DNA of 16,583 bases from an uncultured Lachnospiraceae bacterium (GTDB taxonomy: Bacteria; Bacillota; Clostridia; Lachnospirales; Lachnospiraceae). The stretch covers positions 1-16,583 of the forward strand of contig CAJUJR010000063.1 of the NCBI GenBank assembly GCA_910586605.1. The letters are read 5' to 3'. Of the stretch, positions 1 to 7,176 are shown in pieces. Position 1 is the first letter of the stretch. Each line of letters opens with the position of its first letter. The position numbers were made by a program, and so were the translations under genes. The notes beneath the pieces were generated by a model that searched no databases, had not been told where the DNA came from, and saw only the letters and a list, made by a program, of their open reading frames with translations.

Positions 1-113
1 CCCCGTTCAATCAGGCTGATTGTCTGCCTTGATACGCCGCATAATCGCCCCATTTCCTGCTGATTGACATTCAGTGCGGCTCTGCGTTCTTTCAAACGGT
101 TTCGCAATTTCAT
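1..113 (-). CDS. Partial XRE-family helix-turn-helix transcriptional regulator (N-terminus only)
   Basis: Reading leftward from an ATG at 113, an open frame runs off the window edge and gives 37 residues beginning MKLRNRLKERR. The segment QQEMGRLCGVSRQTISLIERG has the spacing of an XRE/Cro helix-turn-helix; the recognition-helix signature SRQTISLIERG is typical of the short (about 65-75 residue) Firmicutes regulators that consist of little more than the DNA-binding domain. A good ribosome binding site (GGAGGTG, minus strand, 118-124) stands at normal distance from the ATG. The gene is preceded by a consensus promoter overlapped by dyads, which fits autoregulation. Family members often sit beside small membrane-protein genes, but whatever follows lies outside the window. 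Too short for the usual ORF length cutoff. Confidence 0.88.
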   Translation of the reverse strand, partial: MKLRNRLKERRAALNVNQQEMGRLCGVSRQTISLIER

Positions 114-147
114 ACAGCACCTCCATATGACAACCTTCTTTGTCTTA

Positions 148-167
148 TTGACAATTATTATTGTCAA
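148..167. promoter_or_regulatory. Operator-like inverted repeat TTGACAAT-N4-ATTGTCAA
   Basis: A perfect 8-bp inverted repeat with a 4-bp spacer lies just downstream of the -10 box and covers the predicted start site. A further half-site ATTGTCAA (194-201) coincides with the -35 element, and a weaker dyad GACAA-N6-TTGTC lies at 129-144 between the start site and the ribosome binding site. The arrangement resembles an autorepression operator for the adjacent XRE protein. That the regulator binds here is inference. Confidence 0.7.
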
Positions 168-172
168 ATGGA

Positions 173-201
173 ATTATACTCTTGCCATTTTGAATTGTCA
201 A
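173..201 (-). promoter_or_regulatory. Consensus sigma-A promoter of the XRE regulator
   Basis: On the minus strand TTGACA (196-201) and TATAAT (173-178) are separated by exactly 17 bp, both hexamers matching the vegetative consensus perfectly. The predicted start of transcription falls near 165, inside the inverted repeat at 148-167. Confidence 0.85.
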
Positions 202-266
202 TAGGTCTTCAGTCTGCCGCCAGGGCAACAGCATTTATTTTTTCATGATACACTTAGCATGAACCA

Positions 267-813
267 TTACTATTCACAGCCAATTGCAGCTAAATCTCAA
301 TAAAAAATATCTTCCCTCTGTATATTTTCTATCATGTGCGGCATGAGAAATTGACAGTTTTATATATTTTCTGTAGAAAGCGAAAGTTTTGTCTTGCTTA
401 CATTCTGACAAAAATTATAGAAGACATTCCTCCCTGGGCAATCCTACGCCCTTAAGAATTGCTAATGCTTTTTGTTTTCAGCTTCTGATTAGCGCGCTTA
501 CTCCCAAAACTCACCGAAAACAACGATTCCAGGATAGTCTGGACGGGACTCTGTTGTTTTTCGGCTCAAACAGTTGTCCGTGCGCGCGCATCTGCTGAAA
601 ACTTAAAAAGCAAAGCAATTCTATAAGGGCTAAATTGTCCTACAGGAAGGAATGTCTTTCTAAATTTTTGTCAGATTGTAAATTTCAGGAACTTTCGCTT
701 TTTACAGAAAATTAGGAATCCTGCTTTTTCATGCCGCACATGATGAAAGCGCTTCATAGGGGAAGATATTTTTTATTTCCTTAAATTTGGCTACGATTGG
801 CTGTGAATAGTAA
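267..813. repeat. 547-bp imperfect palindrome (MITE-like or giant hairpin element)
   Basis: The whole stretch is one imperfect inverted repeat centred near 540. The left arm starts TTACTATTCACAGCC (267-281) and the right arm ends with its exact complement (799-813). Arms stay alignable for about 230 bp with blocks such as AAAAAATATCTTCCC, ATCATGTGCGGCATGA, AAAGCGAAAGTT, TCTGACAAAAATT and AGACATTCCT on both sides. An inner hairpin pairs CCGAAAACAAC (514-524) with GTTGTTTTTCGG (553-564), and the tip pairs CCAG (529-532) with CTGG (539-542). GAAC occurs just outside each end (261-264, 815-818), a weak hint of a target duplication. No ORF in it looks coding. This accounts for most of the 114-843 gap between the XRE gene and recX. 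Confidence 0.85.
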
Positions 814-843
814 CGAACGGACGTGAATAATACCAAGCAACAA

Positions 844-1302
844 CTATTCCCCACTATCTAAATAAGAAAAAATATCTTCTGTCCGAAATCCTTTCCGGTA
901 AAGCTTTGCTGCCAGTTTTTGCTTCTCCTGGTAAGAAAGTTCTTCTGCATTCTTTTCTTTTAAAAGCTTTCTAAGTTCTTTTTTCAGCGCCAAAGAATCA
1001 TCCCATCCAATGCTTTCCAGCGCAATCTCAATATATTCCTCTGGCACATGGCGCTTCTGTAAATCAATACGGATTCGCTGGATGCTGCGCGTTTCACTGT
1101 AAATTTCAGCAAAACGCGTTGCATAGCGTAAATCATCTATATAATGAAAGCTTTCAACATACGCCACGGCATCCTCAATCACTTCCTGCTCAAATCCCGC
1201 CCTGCCCAGCCGGTCACACAATTCCCATTTTGTACGGTCATTATGCGTAAGCAGTGCCATTGCCTTTTTCCTGCCCAGCAGAAAGCGTTCCTCTATCTCC
1301 AT
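844..1302 (-). CDS. recX: Recombination regulatory protein RecX
   Basis: A 152-residue protein with the three-helix repeat pattern of RecX: an N-terminal block (LLTHNDRTKWELCDRLGRAGFEQ), a middle block containing YIDDLRYATRFAE, and a C-terminal block with KLYRKGFRTEDIFSYL. RecX proteins bind RecA and limit its filaments, in the cytoplasm. The length is near the short end of the family; Bacillus RecX is longer because of extra repeats. The gene begins 3 nt after the recA stop codon and its ribosome binding site AGAGGG (1310-1315) lies within the last recA codons, so the two are cotranscribed and probably translationally coupled. No clear terminator follows; transcription would run directly into the 547-bp palindrome. 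Confidence 0.95.
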   Translation of the reverse strand: MEIEERFLLGRKKAMALLTHNDRTKWELCDRLGRAGFEQEVIEDAVAYVESFHYIDDLRYATRFAEIYSETRSIQRIRIDLQKRHVPEEYIEIALESIGWDDSLALKKELRKLLKEKNAEELSYQEKQKLAAKLYRKGFRTEDIFSYLDSGE

Positions 1303-1305
1303 TAA

Positions 1306-2445
1306 TTAACCCTCTGCTTCTGGAGAAGCCGCCGCTTCTGCATCTGTTTCCGGCGTTTCTTCTGCCGTTGCCTTTGCCGCGCGCGGCCTCCTTACAGGCT
1401 TTGGTTCCTCTGCCGCTGCTGCTTCCGTTTCCTCTGCGGTATGGTTAAAATACTTGTCACGCACCTTCTGCTCAACCTCTGCTAAAACTTCTGGATGCTC
1501 TTTCAGGTAATTCTTTGCATTTTCACGGCCTTGCCCGATTTTATTTTCATTATAGGCATACCATGCGCCGCTCTTTATAATAATGTTTTCATCTGCCGCC
1601 AAATCCAGTATTTCGCCTTCCCTGGATATCCCTTCTCCAAAAATAATATCTACCTCGGCTGAACGGAATGGAGGGGCAACCTTATTTTTCACCACTTTTA
1701 TCTTTGTACGGTTTCCAATCGGCTCACCATCTTTTTTAATCTGTTCTCCCCTGCGTACCTCCAAACGGACAGAAGAATAATATTTTAACGCACGCCCTCC
1801 GGTTGTCGTCTCCGGGTTTCCAAACATCACCCCGACTTTTTCACGGAGCTGGTTAATAAATATAACGCTGCAGCTTGTTTTTCCAATAATGCCAGTCAGC
1901 TTACGGAGTGCCTGCGACATCAGGCGCGCCTGAAGGCCCACGTGGCTGTCGCCCATTTCTCCCTCAATCTCTGCCTTTGGCACCAAAGCTGCCACAGAAT
2001 CTACTATTACAATGTCTATCGCTGTAGAACGCACCATAGTCTCTGCAATCTCTAACGCCTGCTCACCAGTATCCGGCTGTGAAATATATAAATTGTCAAT
2101 ATCCACGCCAATATTCTTTGCATAAACCGGATCCAACGCATGTTCAGCGTCAATAAACCCTGCAATGCCGCCCTGTTTCTGAACTTCTGCAACCATATGG
2201 AGCGCTACCGTTGTCTTACCGCCTGACTCAGGCCCATAAATCTCAATTACCCTTCCCTTTGGGATACCGCCTACGCCAAGCGCTAAATCAAGTCCCAGCG
2301 AGCCAGAAGGGACAGATTCCACATTCAGATGAAGGTTATCCCCAAGCTTCATTACAGAACCCTTCCCATATTGCTTCTCAATCTGTGCTACTGCCGCCTC
2401 TAACGCTTTCTTTTTATTTTCTTCAACTTTTACTTCTTTCGCCAT
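1306..2445 (-). CDS. recA: Recombinase RecA
   Basis: A 379-residue RecA: ATP-dependent strand exchange in homologous recombination and the co-protease that triggers LexA self-cleavage. Visible are the Walker A loop GPESGGKTT (71-79), the DAEHALD segment around E101, the Walker B strand IDIVIVDS ending at D149, the DNA-binding loop 1 region (EGEMGDSHVG) and loop 2 (MFGNPETTTGGRAL, about 207-220). The P-loop has Gly where most RecA proteins have the second Ser of GPESSGKT. The C-terminal tail (about 335-379) is Ala/Glu-rich with a basic patch KPVRRPRAAKA. The ATG at 2445 is chosen because the protein then begins MAKEVKVEENKKKALE as RecA should; the longer frame from 2541 would begin upstream of the predicted transcription start near 2514. 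Confidence 0.98.
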   Translation of the reverse strand: MAKEVKVEENKKKALEAAVAQIEKQYGKGSVMKLGDNLHLNVESVPSGSLGLDLALGVGGIPKGRVIEIYGPESGGKTTVALHMVAEVQKQGGIAGFIDAEHALDPVYAKNIGVDIDNLYISQPDTGEQALEIAETMVRSTAIDIVIVDSVAALVPKAEIEGEMGDSHVGLQARLMSQALRKLTGIIGKTSCSVIFINQLREKVGVMFGNPETTTGGRALKYYSSVRLEVRRGEQIKKDGEPIGNRTKIKVVKNKVAPPFRSAEVDIIFGEGISREGEILDLAADENIIIKSGAWYAYNENKIGQGRENAKNYLKEHPEVLAEVEQKVRDKYFNHTAEETEAAAAEEPKPVRRPRAAKATAEETPETDAEAAASPEAEG

Positions 2446-2500
2446 ATTCCCTGCATCCTTTCCAGCGCCTGCCCAAAATACACTCCAGGCACGCCTAAAG

Positions 2501-2514
2501 CAAACAAATGTTCC
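2501..2514 (-). promoter_or_regulatory. Probable LexA (SOS) box overlapping the recA transcription start
   Basis: The minus strand reads GGAACATTTGTTTG, close to the Gram-positive LexA consensus CGAACRNRYGTTYC (GAAC-N4-GTTY core intact, differences in the outer bases and one inner purine). It lies directly downstream of the -10 box. An additional half-site ATGTTCG immediately upstream makes the dyad ATGTTC-G-GAACAT (minus strand, 2508-2520). Confidence 0.72.
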
Positions 2515-2520
2515 GAACAT

Positions 2521-2549
2521 ATAATAAGCTTTTTCTGCCAATCTGTCAA
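2521..2549 (-). promoter_or_regulatory. recA-recX sigma-A promoter
   Basis: On the minus strand TTGACA (2544-2549) and TATTAT (2521-2526) are separated by 17 bp. The predicted start site is near 2514, about 70 nt before the recA ATG. Confidence 0.82.
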
Positions 2550-2658
2550 TATGTTTTTATACCTGACTATTAGTTTACTCCATAAATTACATATGTCAAT
2601 ATTAACCCTGCACAAATTTATACAAAAAAATTCTACATATTTACTATTTATAGCTGCT

Positions 2659-3726
2659 CTACATCTTTAATTCTCGGTATTTCTGTGTATAATGAACCAC
2701 ATCATTTTTTGTTATCAGGCGGTATTTATTTAAATCATAAATTGTTGTTACAAATTCGTTCCCGGGAATCGGTGCATCCAGCAAAGCATCCAAAGTCTTT
2801 TTAATCTGTTCACGGTATTCATCTAAAGTAATCACCATATTTTTACAGAGAAGGCTATAACGGTACAATTCTTTAAAATATTCATTAAAATGCTTTGAAG
2901 CAATTACCTGGTCATCCACCAAAAATGCAACTCCTGGCAGCAAAACCTTCCTGAGGTTTGCCACAGATGAATTTGTCAGATAAATCCCCGGCTCAATCCG
3001 GAACGTATTTTTCCTCACTTCCAGCTCCCCATTTTTTGAACCTTCTGAATACGCCGGCAAATACGGCTGGAACATCTTGGAAATAAATGACGAATATTTG
3101 AATAACTGATAATCCTTTTCCTTATCCGCCGGGACATTTTTCACCAGAAGAATACTCTGGATATCTGACAAAGGCACTTCAAATTCCTCTGCACGTCCTG
3201 TCAATACCATAAAGTGCAGCATTTTGTCTGTCCGCCACATAAATGCCGGCGCCTGCTCTATTTTCTTTGTAGGATAACTGTCAATCATTACCTTAACATG
3301 TACCTGGTTTACTTTATGGTCCTTCATAATCTTTTTCAGCTTCTTTGCATTTAAAGAGGAAAGATACTGTGACTTTTCCCGTTCCCGCTCTTTTCTTGTC
3401 TTTTCCTTTGGTGCTGCCTCTTCCTCTTTTTTTTCCTTCTGCTGCTTGTCCTCAATTACTTTTTCTTCCTGTTCCTCTTTTTGCTTTGGGGCTTTCTTTC
3501 CCTTCGGTTTTTTCTCCCTTTTTAAATCATTTAAAGAAACTGACTGTGAAAGAATCAGCCCAACAAGCCCAACAAGTACGCCTCCCAGCCCAAGATAGGG
3601 AATCCCCATAATGATTCCCGCCATTAACAAAAAAACCGCACTGACGCCTAAAATAAAAACTGACCATAAAAATATTTTTGTCTTTGCATTACCATGAAGC
3701 ATACTGTTTAAAATTTTCTCCAGCAT
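2659..3726 (-). CDS. Uncharacterised membrane-anchored protein with charged linker
   Basis: I do not recognise the family. The 355-residue protein has two hydrophobic segments near the N-terminus (about 18-40 and 43-62), then a very Lys/Glu-rich stretch (about 68-130) likely to be a flexible or coiled linker, then a mixed alpha/beta domain (about 130-355) with the segments PAFMWRTDKMLHFMVLTGRAEEFEVPLSDIQSI and GIYLTNSSVANLRKVLLPG. With both TM segments at the N-terminus the large domain is probably cytoplasmic. The start overlaps the stop of the DUF1653 gene (TGATG), with AAGGAGG (3735-3741) inside the end of that gene, so the two are translationally coupled and presumably act together. No catalytic motif is visible. 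No convincing terminator separates it from recA. Confidence 0.85.
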   Translation of the reverse strand: MLEKILNSMLHGNAKTKIFLWSVFILGVSAVFLLMAGIIMGIPYLGLGGVLVGLVGLILSQSVSLNDLKREKKPKGKKAPKQKEEQEEKVIEDKQQKEKKEEEAAPKEKTRKEREREKSQYLSSLNAKKLKKIMKDHKVNQVHVKVMIDSYPTKKIEQAPAFMWRTDKMLHFMVLTGRAEEFEVPLSDIQSILLVKNVPADKEKDYQLFKYSSFISKMFQPYLPAYSEGSKNGELEVRKNTFRIEPGIYLTNSSVANLRKVLLPGVAFLVDDQVIASKHFNEYFKELYRYSLLCKNMVITLDEYREQIKKTLDALLDAPIPGNEFVTTIYDLNKYRLITKNDVVHYTQKYRELKM

Positions 3727-4394
3727 CAGCGAAGCCTCCTTCCTTCGTAATGTTCAAACGCCTCCATGCAACGCATAATGGATTCATATTGCGACTCTTC
3801 ATCCCCATCTTCTAGCACAATATCCAAAGCAACTGCAATATTATTTAACATCCTCTCATTAAGATACGGTTTTAACCCAATAAAAATCTGTCTTTTTTCA
3901 CGGAACCCTTCTGCATCCAATAGCTGCAAAAGGCCTCTTTGCGCAATCTCCTCTTCTGTGATTTTCTGATCCAAATAACGCTGCGGCTGCCCACTTTTTA
4001 ACGCCTTAACTAAAATTTCATCACTGACCTCTTCTGCCCCTTTTAACACTTCCCTATTCTCTTGTGCTATCCAACCAGTCTTTTTATCTGCTTCGCCTGT
4101 CCCTGCCGGAATCGAATTATTGCCAAAAGCCGGTTTTACCTGTTCCTTTTCTGCCACTTCAAACACTACTTTTTCAAACCGCCAGCTTTGCTTTGCATCT
4201 GGATACTTCCCTTTATCCACTTCGCTAGTAAATTCTTCCAAATCCCTCACCCAGCAGTCAAAAGGTTCATACATCGCCTGATAAACTACTTTCTCTTTTA
4301 ATGAACTGCTGTCCTTTGCGAGCATTTTAACCTGATAAAGCTGCCCTTTAAAATGCCGGTAAAATTCCCCGGCCGCCGGTCTCTGCCTCTTCAT
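3726..4394 (-). CDS. DUF1653 domain-containing protein
   Basis: The N-terminal 60 residues carry a DUF1653 domain: GEFYRHFKGQLYQV, then VVYQAMYEP and CWVRDLEEF, matching the family pattern of an RHYKG-type start, a VVYQALY strand and a WVRP-like strand. The domain is usually a stand-alone protein of 70-100 residues; here it is followed by a variable linker (about 65-125) and an acidic helical C-terminal region (125-222) that I do not recognise. The function of DUF1653 is not established. The stop overlaps the ATG of the next gene by one base, making a coupled two-gene unit. A possible GGGGTG ribosome binding site stands 6 nt before the ATG. Confidence 0.85.
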   Translation of the reverse strand: MKRQRPAAGEFYRHFKGQLYQVKMLAKDSSSLKEKVVYQAMYEPFDCWVRDLEEFTSEVDKGKYPDAKQSWRFEKVVFEVAEKEQVKPAFGNNSIPAGTGEADKKTGWIAQENREVLKGAEEVSDEILVKALKSGQPQRYLDQKITEEEIAQRGLLQLLDAEGFREKRQIFIGLKPYLNERMLNNIAVALDIVLEDGDEESQYESIMRCMEAFEHYEGRRLR

Positions 4395-4438
4395 TTCCTC
4401 ACCCCATTTCTGTAAGTGGATTTTACATGTTACGTTTC

Positions 4439-4466
4439 ACGGCTATACTTTTACATATGATAGCCC
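4439..4466. repeat. Small inverted repeat between the CDF gene and the DUF1653 gene
   Basis: GGCTAT and ATAGCC (about 4441-4465) can pair around a long loop and are followed by TGCC-TAC-GGCA (4471-4481). There is no T-run, so it is not a convincing terminator for the CDF gene. No clear promoter was found for the downstream pair in this 108-bp gap. Confidence 0.3.
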
Positions 4467-4502
4467 CTCTGCCTACGGCATAGGATATTGCTTATACAGC
4501 CT

Positions 4503-5669
4503 TTAAACATATGCCTTTTCAACTTTAATCACGGAATAATGGTTGGGATATTTTTCCAAAACCCTCTCCTGGACTTCCCTGCGGATTTCATCATCCGTCA
4601 TCCCAAACTCCTGCGGCAGCACAATATCAAATATCAAGTTCGTCCTGGATTCCCCTGTTACCATACGGAAATCATGGATTGTCAGTTCTTTGTCAATTGA
4701 CTTGACTATTTGGGCAACCTCCTGCCGCATAGCATTCACCGCTTCATTCTTAGACTCAACTGGATCCATATGGATTACGCAATCACATTGCAGTTCATGT
4801 TCTAATTCCATTTCAATATGGTCAATAATTTCATGGAGTTTAAAAACATCCTCATCCCCAGGCACTTCTGCATGGAGGGAAATCATAACCCTTCCTGGGC
4901 CATAATCATGGACAATCATATCATGGAGACCAACAATTTTATCATGCGACAGGACAATTTCCCTGATGCGCTTTATAAACTCATCATCAGGCCTCCCGCC
5001 AAGCAAAGGGCTTACGGTTTCCTTCGCCGCCTGGTATCCTGCCCATAGGATAAACAAGGCAACCAACATACCGCAGTACCCATCAATATTAATCCCTGTC
5101 ATCTCCATAAATCCCATGGCAAGCAGGACAACCGTAGTTGCAACAGCATCACTCAGGCTGTCTACTGCTGTGGCACGCATTGCAGAAGAATTAATTTTTT
5201 TCCCAACCCTGTAATTATACGCCGCCATATATAATTTTATTAAAACAGATATCACCAAAATTATGATTGCTGCTGTTTCTGTTGTCACATCTTTTGGATG
5301 CAGGATTTTTTCCAACGAACTACGCGCCAGTTCAAATCCCATCAAGATAATCGAAATCGCTACGATTAATCCAGAAATATACTCAAACCGCCCATGCCCA
5401 AAGGGATGCTCCTTATCCGGCTTCATCTCTGCAAATTTAAAACCTGCCAGGGTAATCACGGAAGAACCGGCATCAGAAAGGTTATTAAATGCATCTGCGG
5501 TGATTGCAACAGAACCTGTGATAACCCCAGCAAATATCTTAATACCAAATAGAGCCATATTCAAGGCAACGCCAAACGCACTGCAAAAAACACCATAAAA
5601 ACGCCGTACCTCCGGCTTATCAAATTGATTCGCATCTTTAATAAAAATCCTGCCAAGCAATGTTATCAT
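4503..5669 (-). CDS. Cation diffusion facilitator transporter, probably Mn(II)-exporting type
   Basis: A 388-residue CDF protein with six predicted TM helices (about residues 25-300 hold the membrane and first cytoplasmic parts) and an extended C-terminal cytoplasmic domain. Conserved signs are GSVAITADAFNNLSD in TM2, HPFGHGRFEY after it, and AVDSLSDAVAT in TM5. The transport-site residues read N62-x3-D66 in TM2 and D170-x3-D174 in TM5. This ND/DD pattern is the one described for manganese-exporting CDF proteins, against DD or HD pairs in zinc exporters; the substrate is therefore inferred as Mn(II). The C-terminal region is longer than in classical 290-310-residue CDFs and appears to contain two cytoplasmic dimerisation domains. 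The ATG lies 15 nt after the scfB stop, and the likely AGGTGAG site overlaps that stop at rather long spacing, so it should be cotranscribed with scfB. Confidence 0.93.
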   Translation of the reverse strand: MITLLGRIFIKDANQFDKPEVRRFYGVFCSAFGVALNMALFGIKIFAGVITGSVAITADAFNNLSDAGSSVITLAGFKFAEMKPDKEHPFGHGRFEYISGLIVAISIILMGFELARSSLEKILHPKDVTTETAAIIILVISVLIKLYMAAYNYRVGKKINSSAMRATAVDSLSDAVATTVVLLAMGFMEMTGINIDGYCGMLVALFILWAGYQAAKETVSPLLGGRPDDEFIKRIREIVLSHDKIVGLHDMIVHDYGPGRVMISLHAEVPGDEDVFKLHEIIDHIEMELEHELQCDCVIHMDPVESKNEAVNAMRQEVAQIVKSIDKELTIHDFRMVTGESRTNLIFDIVLPQEFGMTDDEIRREVQERVLEKYPNHYSVIKVEKAYV

Positions 5670-5684
5670 CTTTTAATTAATTTC

Positions 5685-7049
5685 TCACCTTTCACACATT
5701 TCACAAACTTTCATTAAGATAGCGCATTCCAAACGTTTCCTCTGGATTTTGCAGGAAAGCTCATACGCCTTATGGATATCCCCATTATAAATATAATTAT
5801 TCGCATTACACCCGCCACTGCAATAAAACTTTGCCCAACAGTCCTGGCACGCCGGTTTGGAATAGACATGCGCACCAGCAAACTCTTTTTTAATCTCCTC
5901 TGAAAAAGTCCCGTCTGCCAGATTTCCCATTTTGTATTCTTCAAGCCCAACAAATTGGTGGCATGGGTAAATATCCCCATCCGGCGTAACAGACACATAT
6001 TCATTCCCGCTCCCACAGCCGCGCAGGCGTTTTACTACGCATGGTCCTTGGTCTAAATCAATCATAAAATGGAAAAAGTTTATAAAACCACCCTTTTTCT
6101 TAACCTCTGAAAGCCTTTCCACCAATTTTCCATATTCTTGGTAAATCTGCTCTAGGTCTGCTTCAGTAAGCGCATATTCTATTTCTGGTTTTTCCATTAC
6201 CGGTTCTACTGAAATCTGGTCAAACCCTGCTTCATAAATATGCATTACATCTTCTGAAAAATCTAAATTATATTTTGTATAGGTCCCTCGTACGTAGTAT
6301 TCCTTATCACCACGTTTTTCTACCAATTTTTTAAAATTTGGTAGAATTTTATCATAAGAGCCACTCCCATCCGCACGGATCCGCATACGGTCGTTCACTT
6401 CTTTCCGCCCGTCAAGCGATAGTACTACATTATGCATTTCCTGATTAATAAAATCAATATTATCGTCATTTAAAAGCATTCCATTTGTAGTAATTGTAAA
6501 ATCAAAATGCTTCCCATATTCTTTTTCTTTCCTTCTCGCATAGGCAACAATTTCTTTCACCACCTCAAAATTCATCAATGGCTCGCCGCCAAAAAAATCA
6601 ACGTCCAGCCTATCCCTGCCAACAGATTTTTCCAATAAAAAATCAATTGCTGCCTTTCCTGTCTCTAATGGCATCAGCTTACGCCCTGTGCCGAAATCAC
6701 CAGTCGAAGCAAAACAATACTTACAGCGGAGATTGCAATCATGCGCGATATGCAGGCACATTGACTTAATTGGCGAGACAACTGAAGCCTCTGCATATTT
6801 TTCATAAACGTCTTCACTGTAAAGCAGTTTTTCCTCATACAGGGAATATATTTCCATATAAGCTTCTTTGATTTCTTCTATATCATACTGCCCTGCAAAT
6901 TTTTCTATTACTTCCTGCGGGCATTTTTTTTCAAAAGGCGGTTTCACCTCATCCAGCAAATCATATGTGATATCATCAACCAAATGTACGCCGCCGCTGT
7001 TAACATCCAATAAAATATTTAAATCTTTTGCTTTGAACTTATGTATCAC
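5685..7049 (-). CDS. scfB: SCIFF peptide maturase, radical-SAM/SPASM (ranthipeptide thioether synthase)
   Basis: A 454-residue radical-SAM enzyme predicted to form Cys-to-Thr thioether links in the SCIFF peptide encoded just upstream (CteB and related enzymes are the characterised examples). An N-terminal PqqD-like peptide-recognition domain (1-90) precedes the [4Fe-4S] motif C105-x3-C109-x2-C112 (CNLRCKYC) and GGEP (154-157) of the SAM barrel. The C-terminal SPASM region has cysteines at about 337, 345, 363, 401, 404, 410, 414, 433, 442, 449 and 452, enough for two auxiliary clusters. The start is GTG, with GGAGG (7059-7063) 9 nt ahead, and the protein then begins MIHKFK. It lies between scfA and a CDF transporter gene in the same orientation. 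Confidence 0.95.
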   Translation of the reverse strand: MIHKFKAKDLNILLDVNSGGVHLVDDITYDLLDEVKPPFEKKCPQEVIEKFAGQYDIEEIKEAYMEIYSLYEEKLLYSEDVYEKYAEASVVSPIKSMCLHIAHDCNLRCKYCFASTGDFGTGRKLMPLETGKAAIDFLLEKSVGRDRLDVDFFGGEPLMNFEVVKEIVAYARRKEKEYGKHFDFTITTNGMLLNDDNIDFINQEMHNVVLSLDGRKEVNDRMRIRADGSGSYDKILPNFKKLVEKRGDKEYYVRGTYTKYNLDFSEDVMHIYEAGFDQISVEPVMEKPEIEYALTEADLEQIYQEYGKLVERLSEVKKKGGFINFFHFMIDLDQGPCVVKRLRGCGSGNEYVSVTPDGDIYPCHQFVGLEEYKMGNLADGTFSEEIKKEFAGAHVYSKPACQDCWAKFYCSGGCNANNYIYNGDIHKAYELSCKIQRKRLECAILMKVCEMCER

Positions 7050-7087
7050 TGTTTTTATCCTCCAAACACAATCCTGCCAAACATGGG

Positions 7088-7121
7088 AATGGCTGTTATA
7101 AGATATCTCATAACAGCCATT
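7088..7121 (-). promoter_or_regulatory. Strong hairpin between scfA and scfB
   Basis: AATGGCTGTTAT (7088-7099) pairs perfectly with ATAACAGCCATT (7110-7121), and the loop itself contains the palindrome AGATATCT. There is no T-run on the minus strand, so it is not a standard terminator; an mRNA-stabilising or processing hairpin, or a partial attenuator that lets the peptide be made in excess of its maturase, is more likely. The stem ends about 25 nt before the scfB ribosome binding site. Confidence 0.75.
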
Positions 7122-7149
7122 CTGCTTCTGCCTTCAATCATTAATGAAA

Positions 7150-7163
7150 CGTTACTATTCACA
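7150..7163. repeat. 14-bp match to the end of the 547-bp palindrome
   Basis: CGTTACTATTCACA here is identical to the complement of 802-815, the right end of the large palindrome, and shares TTACTATTCACA with its left end. It may be a remnant of the same kind of element. Confidence 0.4.
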
Positions 7164-7176
7164 TTTGTTGGCAGTT

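Noticed and set aside
389..598. Plus-strand ORF of 69 codons inside the 547-bp palindrome
   Set aside because: No ribosome binding site, no family resemblance, and it crosses the centre of the inverted repeat, whose structure explains the sequence.
2446..2541. N-terminal extension of RecA to the first in-frame ATG at 2541
   Set aside because: The extension covers the predicted promoter and LexA-like site, has no RecA similarity, and the conserved N-terminus begins at 2445.
5714..6016. Minus-strand ORF of 100 codons within scfB
   Set aside because: A shadow frame of the well-supported radical-SAM gene.
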